Shown here: one piece after another, positions 8,457 through 18,382 of the stretch
Position numbering within the stretch: position 1 is the stretch's first letter
Layout of the letters: each line of letters starts with the position of its first letter
Assembly (NCBI GenBank): GCA_964605775.1
Contig: CAZSDU010000002.1
Coordinates: 1 to 64,000, forward strand
Source of the DNA: CAZSDU01 sp964605775
GTDB taxonomy: Bacteria > Bacteroidota > Bacteroidia > Bacteroidales > FEN-979
DNA length: 64,000 nucleotides
Direction of reading: 5' to 3'
Notes under the pieces: model-generated
What the model was told of the DNA's origin: nothing
Databases searched by the model: none
The model's input: the letters and a program-made list of their open reading frames with translations, nothing else
Position numbers and translations under genes: made by a program

Positions 8457-8931
8457 GGAAGATGAATTCCTGTTTTCCTTCGGTATTCGGGATTTTCTCC
8501 CAGTGATTCGTGTTGAATGAGATACAGACCACAGCTGAGGTGGTCATGGAGTCGATTCCCGGATGAAGAAAGAGGTTGGCCAGGTGAGTGATGGTGGGAT
8601 TATGTCCTACGATCATCACGGAATCGAATTCATCCGGTGTTTCGTAAATGAGGTCAAGAATACGATCAAAGTAACCGTCATAGATTTTGCGTTCAATCCT
8701 GATTTGTTTTTCCGGATATTTCAGTCCCTTGGCCATCAGCTGGGCGGTCTCAAGGGCTCTTACAGCCTGGCTTGAGATCATAAGGCCGACACCCACGTTT
8801 TTCTCTTTCAGGAAGGCAATCACCCGTTTGGTTTTTTTTATCCCTTTTTTGATGATCGGACGTTTCTCATCGGTTATTCCTTGCTGTTCCCAGGATGATT
8901 TTGCGTGCCGCACTAAGTATAAGGTCTTCAT
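8440..8931 (-). CDS. sixA: SixA-type histidine phosphatase
   Basis: A 163-residue member of the histidine phosphatase (phosphoglycerate mutase-like) superfamily. LVRHAKSSWE near 5-14 holds the catalytic RHG-type motif (RHA here, as in SixA), and MIVGHNPTITHLANLF holds the second catalytic His. SixA enzymes remove phosphate from phosphohistidine in proteins; the substrate here is not known. The gene overlaps the start of ppk1 by 17 bases, so the two products are probably made together. No clear -7 element was found upstream; glyA ends 31 bases before it and read-through is possible. Confidence 0.88.
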   Translation of the reverse strand: MKTLYLVRHAKSSWEQQGITDEKRPIIKKGIKKTKRVIAFLKEKNVGVGLMISSQAVRALETAQLMAKGLKYPEKQIRIERKIYDGYFDRILDLIYETPDEFDSVMIVGHNPTITHLANLFLHPGIDSMTTSAVVCISFNTNHWEKIPNTEGKQEFIFHGKKT

Positions 8932-8962
8932 TCCAATAATTGGTCAGGGAGTTGATGTTTCA

Positions 8963-10243
8963 TTAGTAGGCAAACAAAGGAAATTCAGCCATCAGTTTGT
9001 TAACTTTGGCAGCCACTTTTTCGATTTTTGTTTCATTTTCGATATCACTGATCACTTCATCGATCAGATCCACAATGACGGGCATATGTTTCTCTTTCAT
9101 TCCCCTGGTTGTAATGGCCGGTGTCCCAATCCTCAAACCTGAGGTTTGGAAGGGGGAACGGGTGTCGAAAGGAACCATATTTTTATTCACGGTAATATCG
9201 GCTTTCACCAGGGTATTTTCGACTTGTTTCCCTGTGATGCCGGGGAATTTTTTCCTCAGGTCGATCAGCATGAGATGGTTATCGGTACCCCCGGAGATCA
9301 CGTGATAACCCTTGTCAACGAAAGCGGATGCCATTACGCTGGCATTTTTCTTAACCTGGATGATGTATTCCATGTACTCATCGGACAGGGCTTCATAAAA
9401 AGAGACTGCTTTTGCAGCGATGACATGTTCCAGCGGCCCACCCTGGACACCAGGAAATACGGCTGAATCAAGCAGCTGTGACATCATCTTGACTTCTCCT
9501 TTAGGGGTGGTTAATCCCCAGGGATTCAGGAAATCCTTGCCCATCATGATCATACCTCCGCGGGGGCCGCGAAGGGTTTTATGCGTGGTGGTAGTAACCA
9601 CATGGCAATAGGGTAGGGGATCGTTCAGCAGTCCGCGGGCGATCAGCCCGGCAGGATGCGCGATATCGGCCATTAGGATGGCCCCGATCTTATCGGCGAT
9701 CTGGCGCATCCGTTGATAATCCCAGTCGCGGGAGTAGGCCGAAGCACCGGCAATGATCAGCTTGGGTTTGATTTCCAACGCTTTGCTTTCCATTTTATCA
9801 TAGTTGATCAACCCGCTTGCTTCTTCGACCTGATAGCCTACAGCTTTATAAAAAATACCGGATGAATTCACCGGAGAGCCATGGGAAAGATGACCGCCAT
9901 GGGCAAGGTCAAGACCCATGAAGGTATCCCCTGGCTTCAGGACGGTCATCAGCACTGCCATATTGGCCTGGGCGCCTGAATGAGGCTGAACATTCACCCA
10001 TTCGGCATTGAACAGGGCTTTGGCCCGGTCAATGGCCAATTGTTCCGATTTATCTACAAACTGACAGCCGCCATAATACCGGCGACCCGGATAACCTTCA
10101 GCATATTTGTTGGTCAGACAGGACCCCATGGCTTTCAACACTTGATCGCTGACAAAGTTCTCGGAGGCAATCAATTCAAGACCGCTGGTCTGACGATGTA
10201 ATTCATTTTTGATGATTTTAAATAGCGCTGTATCTTTTTTCAT
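8963..10243 (-). CDS. glyA: Serine hydroxymethyltransferase
   Basis: PLP enzyme converting serine and tetrahydrofolate to glycine and methylene-tetrahydrofolate. The 426-residue protein has the normal length, with [14 protein letters not shown] near the N-terminus, the Schiff-base lysine in [14 protein letters not shown] (about residue 230), and the YYGGCQFVD substrate-binding segment. The open frame continues upstream to 10330, but [14 protein letters not shown] from ATG 10243 is the usual N-terminus, and the promoter element at 10297-10304 would place the transcript start downstream of 10330. It supplies one-carbon units that the thyA/folA genes and the gcvP product elsewhere in the window also handle. 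Confidence 0.96.
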   Translation of the reverse strand: MKKDTALFKIIKNELHRQTSGLELIASENFVSDQVLKAMGSCLTNKYAEGYPGRRYYGGCQFVDKSEQLAIDRAKALFNAEWVNVQPHSGAQANMAVLMTVLKPGDTFMGLDLAHGGHLSHGSPVNSSGIFYKAVGYQVEEASGLINYDKMESKALEIKPKLIIAGASAYSRDWDYQRMRQIADKIGAILMADIAHPAGLIARGLLNDPLPYCHVVTTTTHKTLRGPRGGMIMMGKDFLNPWGLTTPKGEVKMMSQLLDSAVFPGVQGGPLEHVIAAKAVSFYEALSDEYMEYIIQVKKNASVMASAFVDKGYHVISGGTDNHLMLIDLRKKFPGITGKQVENTLVKADITVNKNMVPFDTRSPFQTSGLRIGTPAITTRGMKEKHMPVIVDLIDEVISDIENETKIEKVAAKVNKLMAEFPLFAY

Positions 10244-10296
10244 GGCAACAAAAATTTTGGAGATTGGGTTACGTTGTAATAATAGAAAATCTGAAA

Positions 10297-10304
10297 CAAA
10301 ATTA
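10297..10304 (-). promoter_or_regulatory. glyA promoter -7 element (minus strand TAATTTTG)
   Basis: The plus strand reads CAAAATTA, an exact TAnnTTTG on the minus strand. It would give glyA a leader of about 45 bases. Confidence 0.5.
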
Positions 10305-10327
10305 AAACATATTTCAGACTTATTGAG

Positions 10328-10335
10328 CATATTTG
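10328..10335 (+). promoter_or_regulatory. Possible -7 element CATATTTG for the exported protein gene
   Basis: One mismatch to TAnnTTTG, 16 bases before the ATG at 10352. It stands back to back with the glyA element 24 bases away. Confidence 0.4.
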
Positions 10336-10351
10336 TAGTGAAATTGACTTT

Positions 10352-11572
10352 ATGAACTTTCTCTCTTTCTTCTTTTCGCCCTTTCGTCCTTCTGTTGTTT
10401 CACTTAAACTTTGCTTTGCTATTTTCTTCGCCTTTGTCTCTGTGTCTCTTTTTGCTCAGCTCAGCGCCGGTGTTGACGATACCATCAATCCGGGTGTTCC
10501 GGTGACGCTTACGGCTACTTATGGATTGATCGGAAACGGGATCAGCATTTCAGAAGATGGGGTAGAAGGTCCTTTTCCCATCGGCTTTACATTTTCATTT
10601 TTCGGAGAAAAATATACTTCCTTTTATATCGGCGCCAATGGTTGGATTAGTTTTCTTCCCAATCAGAATGCGAAAGGGATAAGGGAAGCTTTTGCCGTGC
10701 CCAGCGCAGCGGATTATCATCCCAAAGCTTGTATTCTGGGACCTTTTCAGGATCTCAATCCACTCACTGCCGGAAGTCCTTATATCTTTTATCAGACCAT
10801 TGGCGATTCCGCCAATCGCAAACTGCTGGTGATGTGGTGTCAGACCCCGATGTATTCCTGCGAATCCCTGACAGTTACTTTTCAGATCATCCTTAACGAG
10901 AGCAATAACAGTGTGGAAAATCATATCTACCGTAAACCCGCCTGCCCTGACTGGCTGGGGAACAAGGCCACGCTTGGCATTCAGAATTCCAACGGCTACC
11001 GGGGCTTCGCGGTAAGCGGGAGGAATGCCACCTCCTGGTCGGTCAGCCCGGATAACCCGGAAGGTTGGCAATACCTTCCGACCTCTGCCGACAGTTTTCA
11101 GGTTGCCGCCATTCCGTATCACCTTTATCCGCTGACCCCAGGGGAGAAAATCTCATTCCGTTGGTTTCAAGGACCGGAGCTCATTTCTGAAAACTCCTCC
11201 CTTGTGGTGACTCCGGGTGAAACCACCACCTATGTAGCCTGGGTAAGTGTCTGCAATGGGGAGGAATTCACCGATACGGTGACCGTTCACGTATTTCCGC
11301 ATATTCCCAATGCTTTTACACCCAACGGAGACGGGCTCAATGATGACTTCAGGATTTTAGGCGTTCCACCTGAAAATATCACACGTTTCAACATTCAGAT
11401 ATTCAACCGCTGGGGACAATTGGTTTTTTCCTCGTCCAATATTCTGGATTCCTGGGACGGGAAACTGAATGGCTCAGTTTGCGAGCAAGGGGTTTATTCC
11501 TGGGTAATCTATTACGAGTTAAACAACAAGACCAGGGTTAGCAATAAAGGAACGCTCACCCTTCTGCGTTGA
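10352..11572 (+). CDS. Exported protein with type IX (type B) C-terminal sorting domain
   Basis: A 406-residue secreted protein. The N-terminal hydrophobic stretch (about 19-35, ending SLFAQ) is a signal peptide. The last 90 or so residues are a gliding-motility-associated C-terminal domain (TIGR04131 type): [15 protein letters not shown], then [25 protein letters not shown] and [10 protein letters not shown]. Such domains direct cargo through the type IX secretion system. The middle (about 40-250) looks like a beta-rich adhesin-type region, with [21 protein letters not shown] near its start. Ligand unknown. No other type IX core component except the PorV-like gene is in the window. It is a single gene, convergent with the methyltransferase gene. 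Confidence 0.88.
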   Translation: MNFLSFFFSPFRPSVVSLKLCFAIFFAFVSVSLFAQLSAGVDDTINPGVPVTLTATYGLIGNGISISEDGVEGPFPIGFTFSFFGEKYTSFYIGANGWISFLPNQNAKGIREAFAVPSAADYHPKACILGPFQDLNPLTAGSPYIFYQTIGDSANRKLLVMWCQTPMYSCESLTVTFQIILNESNNSVENHIYRKPACPDWLGNKATLGIQNSNGYRGFAVSGRNATSWSVSPDNPEGWQYLPTSADSFQVAAIPYHLYPLTPGEKISFRWFQGPELISENSSLVVTPGETTTYVAWVSVCNGEEFTDTVTVHVFPHIPNAFTPNGDGLNDDFRILGVPPENITRFNIQIFNRWGQLVFSSSNILDSWDGKLNGSVCEQGVYSWVIYYELNNKTRVSNKGTLTLLR

Positions 11573-11610
11573 CGCTTTCCGTGAGGTTCAGCAAATAACC
11601 CAGATTTCTC

Positions 11611-12702
11611 TCATTGATTTTGGCTTTTTCTCTTTTTAAATAATCCGTAGATCTCATGACCAAGATTATACTGAGGAGGAAGTTTCAAAAAGATGCAATG
11701 ATGGTAAAAAGCCAGGAAAATGCCTATTCTCCGGAATTCTTTTTGAAAATACCATGGCCGTCTGAGGTTTGTTTCATCCTCTCTGAACCCGGATTGAAGT
11801 GATGCTGAAATCATCTTTTCAGCGGATCTTTGTTCTGATCCCTGAGCTTGAAGTTTATGCTTACGGGACCATCCTTTCCCACGCAAAGTGGTTTTAAACC
11901 GGAAGGTGAAATAATGCACGGCTTCGAGTTGATGATGATTCAATAAATCAAGTAATCCACGACCATCAAAATAGTTCACGTGATTGATCAGCAGCTCAGA
12001 TGGCTTGTGATATTTTTTCCAGAATAAATAATGGCCCCAGACGTCTTCATGGCCATTGGGTGTGAGAAAATGAAAATATCCGCCTTCCTTCAGGCAGGTG
12101 GATACCTGTTCAATCGCAGCAGAAACATCATTGACATGTTCCAGGATATCCCTTGCAATGATCAGGTCAAATTGTTTTTCTCCGCAGATTATTCCATCTT
12201 CAATCGTTCCTTTTATGGTTTCGAATTCATGATCATTCCGGTTTTTATTGAGCACTTCATCCACCACATCCATGACTGTGACCTTGCATCCGGGAAATAT
12301 ACCTTGTATGCCTGAAGCAAAATACCCGCTGCCCGGTCCCAGTTCCAAAAGGCTTTGCGGGTTAAAGCCTTTTTTTTTCAACTGATAGGCGAACAACACC
12401 CCCCTGCGATAGTTCCGTATCATGTTTCTCTGCAGTTCCCGGCTTGAAGTCTGCTGCTTCTCAAAATAATAATAAGCCTGGCAACCGGTTTCAGTGTTTC
12501 TGTTCGTCAGTTTTGGATCCAGTTGGACATTGCTGCACTTCTGGCATTTAACCAGGATGGCTTCCTGGAGATCCCAGAAATCGACGGTTCCGATTTTCAT
12601 GCCCTTTTTTTCACCGCAAATGCAGCAGGGTTCCACACGGTCATATACATTGCCGCTAAGCATGGCAGGAATTTTTAAAAGGCTGAAAATCCTCTCGAGC
12701 AT
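11611..12702 (-). CDS. Class I SAM-dependent methyltransferase with zinc-ribbon-like N-terminus
   Basis: A 363-residue protein. Cysteines at 26-29 (PCCICGE) and 53-56 (CQKC) suggest a small metal-binding knuckle, as in sugar and small-molecule methyltransferases with a CxxC zinc domain. SAM motif I is SLLELGPGSGYF near 117-128, followed by the Methyltransf_23-like region (DLIIARDILEHVNDVSAAIEQ near 185-205) and HFLTPNG. Substrate unknown; a lipid or cell-surface glycan is plausible from the adjacent acyltransferase. Last gene of the run acyltransferase - SRPBCC - methyltransferase, three bases after the SRPBCC gene. Confidence 0.8.
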   Translation of the reverse strand: MLERIFSLLKIPAMLSGNVYDRVEPCCICGEKKGMKIGTVDFWDLQEAILVKCQKCSNVQLDPKLTNRNTETGCQAYYYFEKQQTSSRELQRNMIRNYRRGVLFAYQLKKKGFNPQSLLELGPGSGYFASGIQGIFPGCKVTVMDVVDEVLNKNRNDHEFETIKGTIEDGIICGEKQFDLIIARDILEHVNDVSAAIEQVSTCLKEGGYFHFLTPNGHEDVWGHYLFWKKYHKPSELLINHVNYFDGRGLLDLLNHHQLEAVHYFTFRFKTTLRGKGWSRKHKLQAQGSEQRSAEKMISASLQSGFREDETNLRRPWYFQKEFRRIGIFLAFYHHCIFLKLPPQYNLGHEIYGLFKKRKSQNQ

Positions 12703-12705
12703 GTT

Positions 12706-13095
12706 TTATTTTCCAAAAAAAGCCTTCATAGGTCTGAAATAGTTTTCTTTCCAGCCTTGTCGGTAGTCTTTCGCCTGTCCCTCAGGGATCTTGGTATGTC
12801 TGATGATCATTTTTGTTGACTTACCCGTCTCTTCAAAGATCACCTTGAGCATGGAATCCGGACTTTTGACCGGAAATTCCGTGGTTCTCCATCGCTGTAC
12901 AATTCTTTCTCCCGGCAATAGTTCAACATTTTTTCCTCTAATATAACCTCCGAAAATGCTGAATTCTCCATCAGGAGAAGGATCGATTTCTGCTTGCGTG
13001 CCAGTCATGGCGGAATGCGTGGCACTATCCAGCCAGGCATGGTATAATTGCATGGCTGAAGCAGTGAAAGTTGTTTGAATTTCAAATGATTCCAT
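12706..13095 (-). CDS. SRPBCC/AHSA1-like protein
   Basis: A 129-residue START-like (SRPBCC, AHSA1) protein: FTASAMQLYHAWLDSATHSA at the start, and a ...RIVQRWRTTEFP... strand region followed by MLKVIFEETGKSTKM. This fold has a deep hydrophobic pocket for lipids or other ligands. Length is normal for the stand-alone family. Its ATG directly abuts the acyltransferase stop, so it is translated from the same message. Function not known. Confidence 0.8.
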   Translation of the reverse strand: MESFEIQTTFTASAMQLYHAWLDSATHSAMTGTQAEIDPSPDGEFSIFGGYIRGKNVELLPGERIVQRWRTTEFPVKSPDSMLKVIFEETGKSTKMIIRHTKIPEGQAKDYRQGWKENYFRPMKAFFGK

Positions 13096-13872
13096 TTATT
13101 GGTTCCAGGTTTTCAGGTGATCATGGATGAAATTAAGGATATACTGATGTTCATTTTTCCCATTTCCGGACACCGGGATGGCTTCTCCGAATGCAATATG
13201 AATTGGTTTTTTACGGTTTATTGGCCCCAGGTATCCGGTGAATCTTCCGTTACCCCAGAAATCTGTTTTAATGGCGACCGGGATGATATCGACTCCTGCT
13301 TTAAGGGCGAGTTTTGTTCCCAGGGTATTAAATTCAGAAGGAATGAAATTGATCCTGCGGGTACTCTGGGGAAAGATGACAATGGATATCCCTTTCCTGA
13401 GATATTCAGGACCTTTTTCCATAACAATTCTGAAATCCTCCCTGGGATTTTCCCTGCTCAGAACAATAGGGTCTCGGGAACACATGACATGTTTGAAGGC
13501 AAAATGCCTGACCAGGGCATCTTTGACCACAAAGGTGATGTTTTTCAGGGGTTGGATGATTCCGGGGAAGATCATGGTTTCCAGGGTACTCATATGATTA
13601 CTTACGAAAATAACCGGGTTTACGGTCTTTCTGATGTTATCCAGTCCAGTGATATGAAACCGTCCTCCGCAGCCTTCAATCAGTCGAAAGATATAAAGGG
13701 AAGAATCGACCCAGGCCTGGGTGTCGTAAGTGCCTTTCATGGCCGATTTTCTTGTTGAAAAGATAATCCCTATATAACGGCTCATGAAATAAATCCGGGT
13801 GTTGAAACTGAGATGGTCGAGAAGATAACGGGGCGTTTCTTCAGGCGTGTGATATTCGTTATGAACGAGCAT
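13096..13872 (-). CDS. PlsC-like lysophospholipid acyltransferase, HX4E variant
   Basis: A 258-residue acyltransferase of the PlsC superfamily, probably acylating a lysophospholipid or related lipid at the membrane. The catalytic block reads NHMSTLE (His93 and Glu98), so the canonical HX4D is HX4E. The usual FPEGTR block reads FPQSTR (167-172). The joint change suggests a distinct subfamily rather than decay, because the rest (SRDPIVLSREN, VDIIPVAIKTDFWG) is intact. Start: an ATG at 13902 lies inside the promoter element 13902-13909, so ATG 13872 is chosen. First gene of an operon with the SRPBCC and methyltransferase genes. Confidence 0.85.
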   Translation of the reverse strand: MLVHNEYHTPEETPRYLLDHLSFNTRIYFMSRYIGIIFSTRKSAMKGTYDTQAWVDSSLYIFRLIEGCGGRFHITGLDNIRKTVNPVIFVSNHMSTLETMIFPGIIQPLKNITFVVKDALVRHFAFKHVMCSRDPIVLSRENPREDFRIVMEKGPEYLRKGISIVIFPQSTRRINFIPSEFNTLGTKLALKAGVDIIPVAIKTDFWGNGRFTGYLGPINRKKPIHIAFGEAIPVSGNGKNEHQYILNFIHDHLKTWNQ

Positions 13873-13901
13873 AAACAAGGCTTGTTGATGACAAAGGGGC
13901 A

Positions 13902-13909
13902 CAAAAATA
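13902..13909 (-). promoter_or_regulatory. Acyltransferase operon promoter -7 element (TATTTTTG)
   Basis: Plus strand CAAAAATA, an exact TAnnTTTG on the minus strand. It overlaps the upstream ATG at 13902 and therefore argues for the start at 13872. Confidence 0.6.
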
Positions 13910-13994
13910 CAAAGAATCCCTGTAAATTTTATTTTTTCTGTGTTTTTCCGGGTTGTATGAACACTTAATCATGCTCGGTTGAGATTATTTTTTT

Positions 13995-14002
13995 TACCTT
14001 TG
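13995..14002 (+). promoter_or_regulatory. guaB promoter -7 element TACCTTTG
   Basis: Exact TAnnTTTG, 20 bases before the guaB ATG at 14023. It may drive the whole same-strand run to pstB. Confidence 0.65.
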
Positions 14003-14022
14003 TACCCCTAAATGTTAGGCCT

Positions 14023-15489
14023 ATGTTCCTTAATTCAGACAAATTTTTCGGAGAGGGGCTTACGTACGATGATGTCCTGCTGGTTCCAGCGTATTCATCC
14101 GTACTTCCCCGTGATGTGGACATCACTTCCCCGTTCTCAAGGAACATCAAGCTTAATATTCCGATTGTTTCTGCGGCCATGGATACCGTCACGGAATCCC
14201 GTATGGCCATTGCCATGGCACAGGAGGGAGGAATAGGGGTCCTTCATAAAAATATGACGGTTGAGGCTCAGGCTGTACAGGTAAGAAAAGTCAAACGGGC
14301 TGAGAATGGGACCATTCTTGATCCTGTCGTTTTACTGGAAGACGCCCTGGTTTCAGATGCTTTGTCGTTGATGAAAGAATTCAGCATAGGCGGGATACCG
14401 GTTGTGAACACCCGTCATGAGCTGGTGGGTATTGTCACCAATCGTGATTTGCGTTTTGAACGGGATCTTTCAAGACCCGTAACGGAAGTCATGACCTGCA
14501 AGGTTATAACAATCAGCGAATTCACGGATTTTGAGCAAGCGGAGGCGATTCTGCAGCAACATAAAATTGAAAAGCTACCGGTTGTTGATAAACATAACAA
14601 GCTGGTCGGACTCATCACGTATAAGGACATCATCAAGATCAAAGCTCGTCCGAATGCCTGTAAAGACAGTCTGGGGCGTTTGCGGGTGGCTGCAGCCATC
14701 GGCATTGCTTCTGATACCATGGAGCGGGTGGCCGCCCTGGTTCGGGAAGGAGTTGATGCGATTGTGATTGATACTGCCCATGGACATTCAAAGGGGGTGA
14801 TGGAAATGGCAAAAACCGTGAAATCTGCTTATCCTTCGGTGGAATTGATCGTTGGGAATATCGGAACTGCAGATGCCGCCAAAGATCTGGCAAACCTTGG
14901 AGTAGATGCTGTCAAAGTGGGTATTGGCCCGGGCTCCATCTGTACCACACGCATTATCGCGGGGATAGGGATTCCTCAGCTTTCAGCGATTTATAATGTT
15001 TCCCAGGCCTTGAAGGGCAGCGGAGTGGCCGTCATCGCCGATGGCGGTATCCGTTATACCGGAGATATCGTAAAAGCCATTGCCGCAGGTGCAAATTCAA
15101 TCATGGCAGGTTCGCTATTTGCCGGAGTGGATGAATCTCCGGGGGAAACGATCATTTTTGAAGGCCGGAAATTTAAAACCTATCGCGGAATGGGTTCTAT
15201 TGAAGCCATGCAGCTTGGTTCCAAAGACCGTTATTTTCAGGATGCAGAAGATGATATCAAAAAACTTGTGCCGGAGGGAATTGTTGGCAGGGTCCCCTAT
15301 AAAGGCTCTTTATCTGAGGTCATTTATCAGATGGTGGGCGGATTAAGAGCAGGAATGGGATATACCGGATCTGCCAAAATGGAAGACCTTCAGAAAGCCA
15401 GGTTTATAAAAATTACTTCAGCCGGCGTTACAGAAAGCCACCCGCATGATGTCACCATCATTAGTGAAGCACCAAACTACAGTCGATAG
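14023..15489 (+). CDS. guaB: IMP dehydrogenase
   Basis: NAD-dependent oxidation of IMP to XMP, the committed step to GMP. The 488-residue protein has the family length. Two CBS domains (about 97-205) are inserted in the TIM barrel. Catalytic Cys307 lies in GPGSICTTR, with GGIRYTGD for phosphate binding and YRGMGS/E in the flap region. It has its own promoter and is followed within 31 bases by a PpiC-type isomerase gene on the same strand, an association seen by position only. Confidence 0.97.
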   Translation: MFLNSDKFFGEGLTYDDVLLVPAYSSVLPRDVDITSPFSRNIKLNIPIVSAAMDTVTESRMAIAMAQEGGIGVLHKNMTVEAQAVQVRKVKRAENGTILDPVVLLEDALVSDALSLMKEFSIGGIPVVNTRHELVGIVTNRDLRFERDLSRPVTEVMTCKVITISEFTDFEQAEAILQQHKIEKLPVVDKHNKLVGLITYKDIIKIKARPNACKDSLGRLRVAAAIGIASDTMERVAALVREGVDAIVIDTAHGHSKGVMEMAKTVKSAYPSVELIVGNIGTADAAKDLANLGVDAVKVGIGPGSICTTRIIAGIGIPQLSAIYNVSQALKGSGVAVIADGGIRYTGDIVKAIAAGANSIMAGSLFAGVDESPGETIIFEGRKFKTYRGMGSIEAMQLGSKDRYFQDAEDDIKKLVPEGIVGRVPYKGSLSEVIYQMVGGLRAGMGYTGSAKMEDLQKARFIKITSAGVTESHPHDVTIISEAPNYSR

Positions 15490-15520
15490 AAACAAAACAG
15501 TATTTTAAAATTATTGAACT

Positions 15521-17509
15521 ATGAAAAGCTTGAATTTCAAAATCATTTTGTCACTATTCATTTTTATTGCTGTTCAGGGTTTTTCCCAGGTCAGTCCCGA
15601 TGAAGTGCTGTTGACCATTGGAGGTAAAGGAGTTACAGCAGGTGAGTTCCTGAACATTTACCAAAAGAACAATATCAAAGGAGAGACCATGGATAAAAAA
15701 TCCCTGGAGGAATACCTCGACCTTTTTATCAACTTTAAACTGAAAGTCAGAGAAGCAGAAGACCTTGGACTGGACACCCTGAGCAGTTTCCGCAATGAGC
15801 TGAACGGATACCGCGATCAGTTGGCAAAACCATATTTCACAGATGAAACAATGATGGACTTTCTGATCAGCGAAGCCTATGATCGTTGTCTTTATGATAT
15901 CCGTGCCAGCCACATCTTCTTTCGACTTGCAGCCGATGCCTTACCTGCCGATACCCTGCTTGCCTATCAGAAGGCAATGAAAGTATTAGAACGTCTGAAG
16001 AAGGGCGAATCTTTTGAAAAAATTGCCGTAGAAGTTTCTGAAGACCCTTCAGCCCAGGACAGGGAAGCCAACCAGCAACATCCGTTTATCAAAGGAAATC
16101 GTGGTGATCTTGGATATTTTACCGTATTTGATATGGTTTATCCCTTCGAGACCGGGGCCTATCATCTGAAAGTGGGAGAAATATCCCGTCCCATACGGAC
16201 GGATTATGGCTTTCATGTGATTAAACTGACCGCAAAAAAGCCGGCCATGGGAAAAGTCACGGTAGCGCATATCTTTATTACCATTCCTAAGAATGCCACG
16301 GCATCTGACTCGTCCAATATGAAGGCCAAAATCGATTCGATCTATTTGAAACTGAAAGCAGGCGCCAACTTTGAAGAACTGGTCAAAACCTATTCCGACG
16401 ACAAAGGATCTGCATTAAAAGGAGGGGTATTGCCTAAATTCGGCGTTAACCGTATGGTACCTGAGTTTATCGATGCCATTAATGGTCTAACTAATCCGGG
16501 CGATTTTTCAGCTCCTTTGCTGACTTCCTATGGTTGGCATATCATCCGGCTCGTGGAGAAAAAGGTACCCGCTAGCCTGGAAGAAGAAAAGGTAGAGCTG
16601 AAACAAAGAGTCTCAAAAGATATCCGGGCGAGCAAATCTAAAGATGTCGTCATCGACCGCATTAAAAAGGAATATAATTTTACCGAAAATAAAGAGGCGC
16701 TGCATGATTTTTATACAGTAGTCACCGACAGTATTTTTTCCGGGAAATGGGATGCATCCCTGGCCAAGGGGCTGACCAAGAACCTTTTTAAAATTGGCAA
16801 CCTGAGCGTTCGTCAGACGGATTTTACAGACTTCCTGGCCGGGAAACAGCGCCGGAGAGACAAGGAGCAAATAGAAATATATGTGAATAGGATGTACCGT
16901 GATTTTTTAAATGATTACCTGATAAAATGGGAGAACAGCCAGCTTGAACAGAAATATCCTGAATTTAAAACCCTGATGGGAGAGTACCGGGATGGCATCC
17001 TGCTCTTTGACCTCACGGATCAGAAAGTCTGGTCAAAAGCGGTAAAGGATACTACAGGATTGAAGGAGTTCTATGAAAAGAACAAACACAATTACATGTG
17101 GGGACCCCGGCTGGATGCAAGTATTTACACGGTTAAAAATACTAAACAACTGCAGAAAGTCAGGAATTTCGTAAAATCCGGTCTAACTGAAACCTCTATT
17201 CTGAAAGAAATGAATTCAGATTCCGTCAAAATCCTGTCCATTGAAAGCAGTAAATATTCCCTTAAGGAGAACCGGTATATTGATACCATTCCCTGGACAA
17301 CGGGTTTATCAAAAGATATCGTTACTGATTCAGGAACCGTGTTTGTCATGGTTAAAAATGTGCTGAAACCTGAACCCAAGGCTTTGAATGAAGCACGCGG
17401 ACTCATCACTGCTGATTATCAGAATTATCTGGAAACGGCATGGATTTCTACCCTGAGATCGAAATACCCGGTAAATGTCAACAAAGAAGTATTGGCAAAA
17501 ATTAAGTAA
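15521..17509 (+). CDS. Periplasmic parvulin-type peptidyl-prolyl isomerase
   Basis: A 662-residue exported folding factor. Signal peptide at about 1-22 (IILSLFIFIAVQGFSQ). A helical SurA-N-like region follows, then two parvulin domains: about 125-230 (IRASHIFFRL ... YGFHVIKL) and 240-350 (VTVAHIFITIP ... YGWHIIRLVEKK). The C-terminal 300 residues lack a third clear parvulin domain but contain a repeat-like FYEKNKHNYMWGPR segment. Probably acts on outer-membrane or exported proteins. Its last 35 bases overlap the next gene, consistent with an operon of three folding-factor genes. Confidence 0.87.
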   Translation: MKSLNFKIILSLFIFIAVQGFSQVSPDEVLLTIGGKGVTAGEFLNIYQKNNIKGETMDKKSLEEYLDLFINFKLKVREAEDLGLDTLSSFRNELNGYRDQLAKPYFTDETMMDFLISEAYDRCLYDIRASHIFFRLAADALPADTLLAYQKAMKVLERLKKGESFEKIAVEVSEDPSAQDREANQQHPFIKGNRGDLGYFTVFDMVYPFETGAYHLKVGEISRPIRTDYGFHVIKLTAKKPAMGKVTVAHIFITIPKNATASDSSNMKAKIDSIYLKLKAGANFEELVKTYSDDKGSALKGGVLPKFGVNRMVPEFIDAINGLTNPGDFSAPLLTSYGWHIIRLVEKKVPASLEEEKVELKQRVSKDIRASKSKDVVIDRIKKEYNFTENKEALHDFYTVVTDSIFSGKWDASLAKGLTKNLFKIGNLSVRQTDFTDFLAGKQRRRDKEQIEIYVNRMYRDFLNDYLIKWENSQLEQKYPEFKTLMGEYRDGILLFDLTDQKVWSKAVKDTTGLKEFYEKNKHNYMWGPRLDASIYTVKNTKQLQKVRNFVKSGLTETSILKEMNSDSVKILSIESSKYSLKENRYIDTIPWTTGLSKDIVTDSGTVFVMVKNVLKPEPKALNEARGLITADYQNYLETAWISTLRSKYPVNVNKEVLAKIK

Positions 17510-18356
17510 ATCAGGGTCAAAGAATTTAATTCTTTTTCTGCTGTTTTCTCTTGCTTCCTGTTCTGCTTTTTGGAAAAATAAAAATGAAAGAGCATTGGCA
17601 AGGGTTTATGATGTTTACCTCTATGATTCAGACATTAAAGGGGTCATTCCTAAGGGCACGAGCCCTGGGGATAGTGTGGTTCTAATCCAGTCGTATATCG
17701 ACAGTTGGATCAGGAAACAACTGATCATCCATCTTGCTGAGACCAATTTAAGCAGTGAACAGATGGACTTTTCCAAGCAGCTGGAGAATTATAAAAACGC
17801 AATGCTCACGTATACATATGAAAATGCCCTTGTCCGGCAAAAACTTGACACCCTGGTTACAGATGAGGAAATGGAATCATATTACGATGCCAACCAGAAT
17901 AATTTTTTACTCAAGGATAACATTGTTCAGTTACGCTACGTTAAGTTACCTTTAAGTACCACCAATAAGAAAATATTCCGTACCTTATTGAACGCTTCTG
18001 ATGAAGGGGATAGAATGAAACTGGCTGAATTGTGTGAAAAGACGGCTTCGGATTATTTTCTGGATGATCAGAATTGGCTTCTTTTTAATGATGTGTTAAG
18101 GCAAATACCCGTAAAAACCTATAATCAGGAAGAATTTTTGAAAAACCATCGTGATCTTGAATACCAGGATTCCAACTTTGTTTACCTGGTAAGGTTTAAG
18201 GATTTCAAAATCAAGGAAGGGATTTCTCCGCTCAGTTTCGAAAAACCAAGAATAAAGGAAATTATTTTAAATAAGCGAAAGTTAGATCTTCTCTCCAGAA
18301 TGCAGGATGATATTTATCAGCAAGCGCTTAAAAAAAATGATTTCGAAAAATATTAA
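17475..18356 (+). CDS. SurA-N-like lipoprotein without a parvulin domain
   Basis: A 293-residue predicted lipoprotein: a hydrophobic stretch at about 17-28 ends in the lipobox LASC. The body is helical (SYIDSWIRKQLIIHLAE, LENYKNAMLTYTYENAL) and resembles the chaperone part of SurA/PpiC proteins, including the YYDANQNNF segment that usually precedes a parvulin domain. No catalytic isomerase block is visible after it. It is placed between two true isomerases, overlapping the first by 35 bases and 26 bases before the second, so a shared chaperone role is inferred. Some databases may label such proteins as isomerases. Confidence 0.75.
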   Translation: MSTKKYWQKLSKSGSKNLILFLLFSLASCSAFWKNKNERALARVYDVYLYDSDIKGVIPKGTSPGDSVVLIQSYIDSWIRKQLIIHLAETNLSSEQMDFSKQLENYKNAMLTYTYENALVRQKLDTLVTDEEMESYYDANQNNFLLKDNIVQLRYVKLPLSTTNKKIFRTLLNASDEGDRMKLAELCEKTASDYFLDDQNWLLFNDVLRQIPVKTYNQEEFLKNHRDLEYQDSNFVYLVRFKDFKIKEGISPLSFEKPRIKEIILNKRKLDLLSRMQDDIYQQALKKNDFEKY

Positions 18357-18382
18357 CCGGGTCATACCCTAAACAGGATTTC

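Noticed and set aside
13099..13758. 219-codon frame opposite the acyltransferase gene
   Set aside because: The minus-strand acyltransferase is clearly the real gene; this frame shows no recognisable domain.
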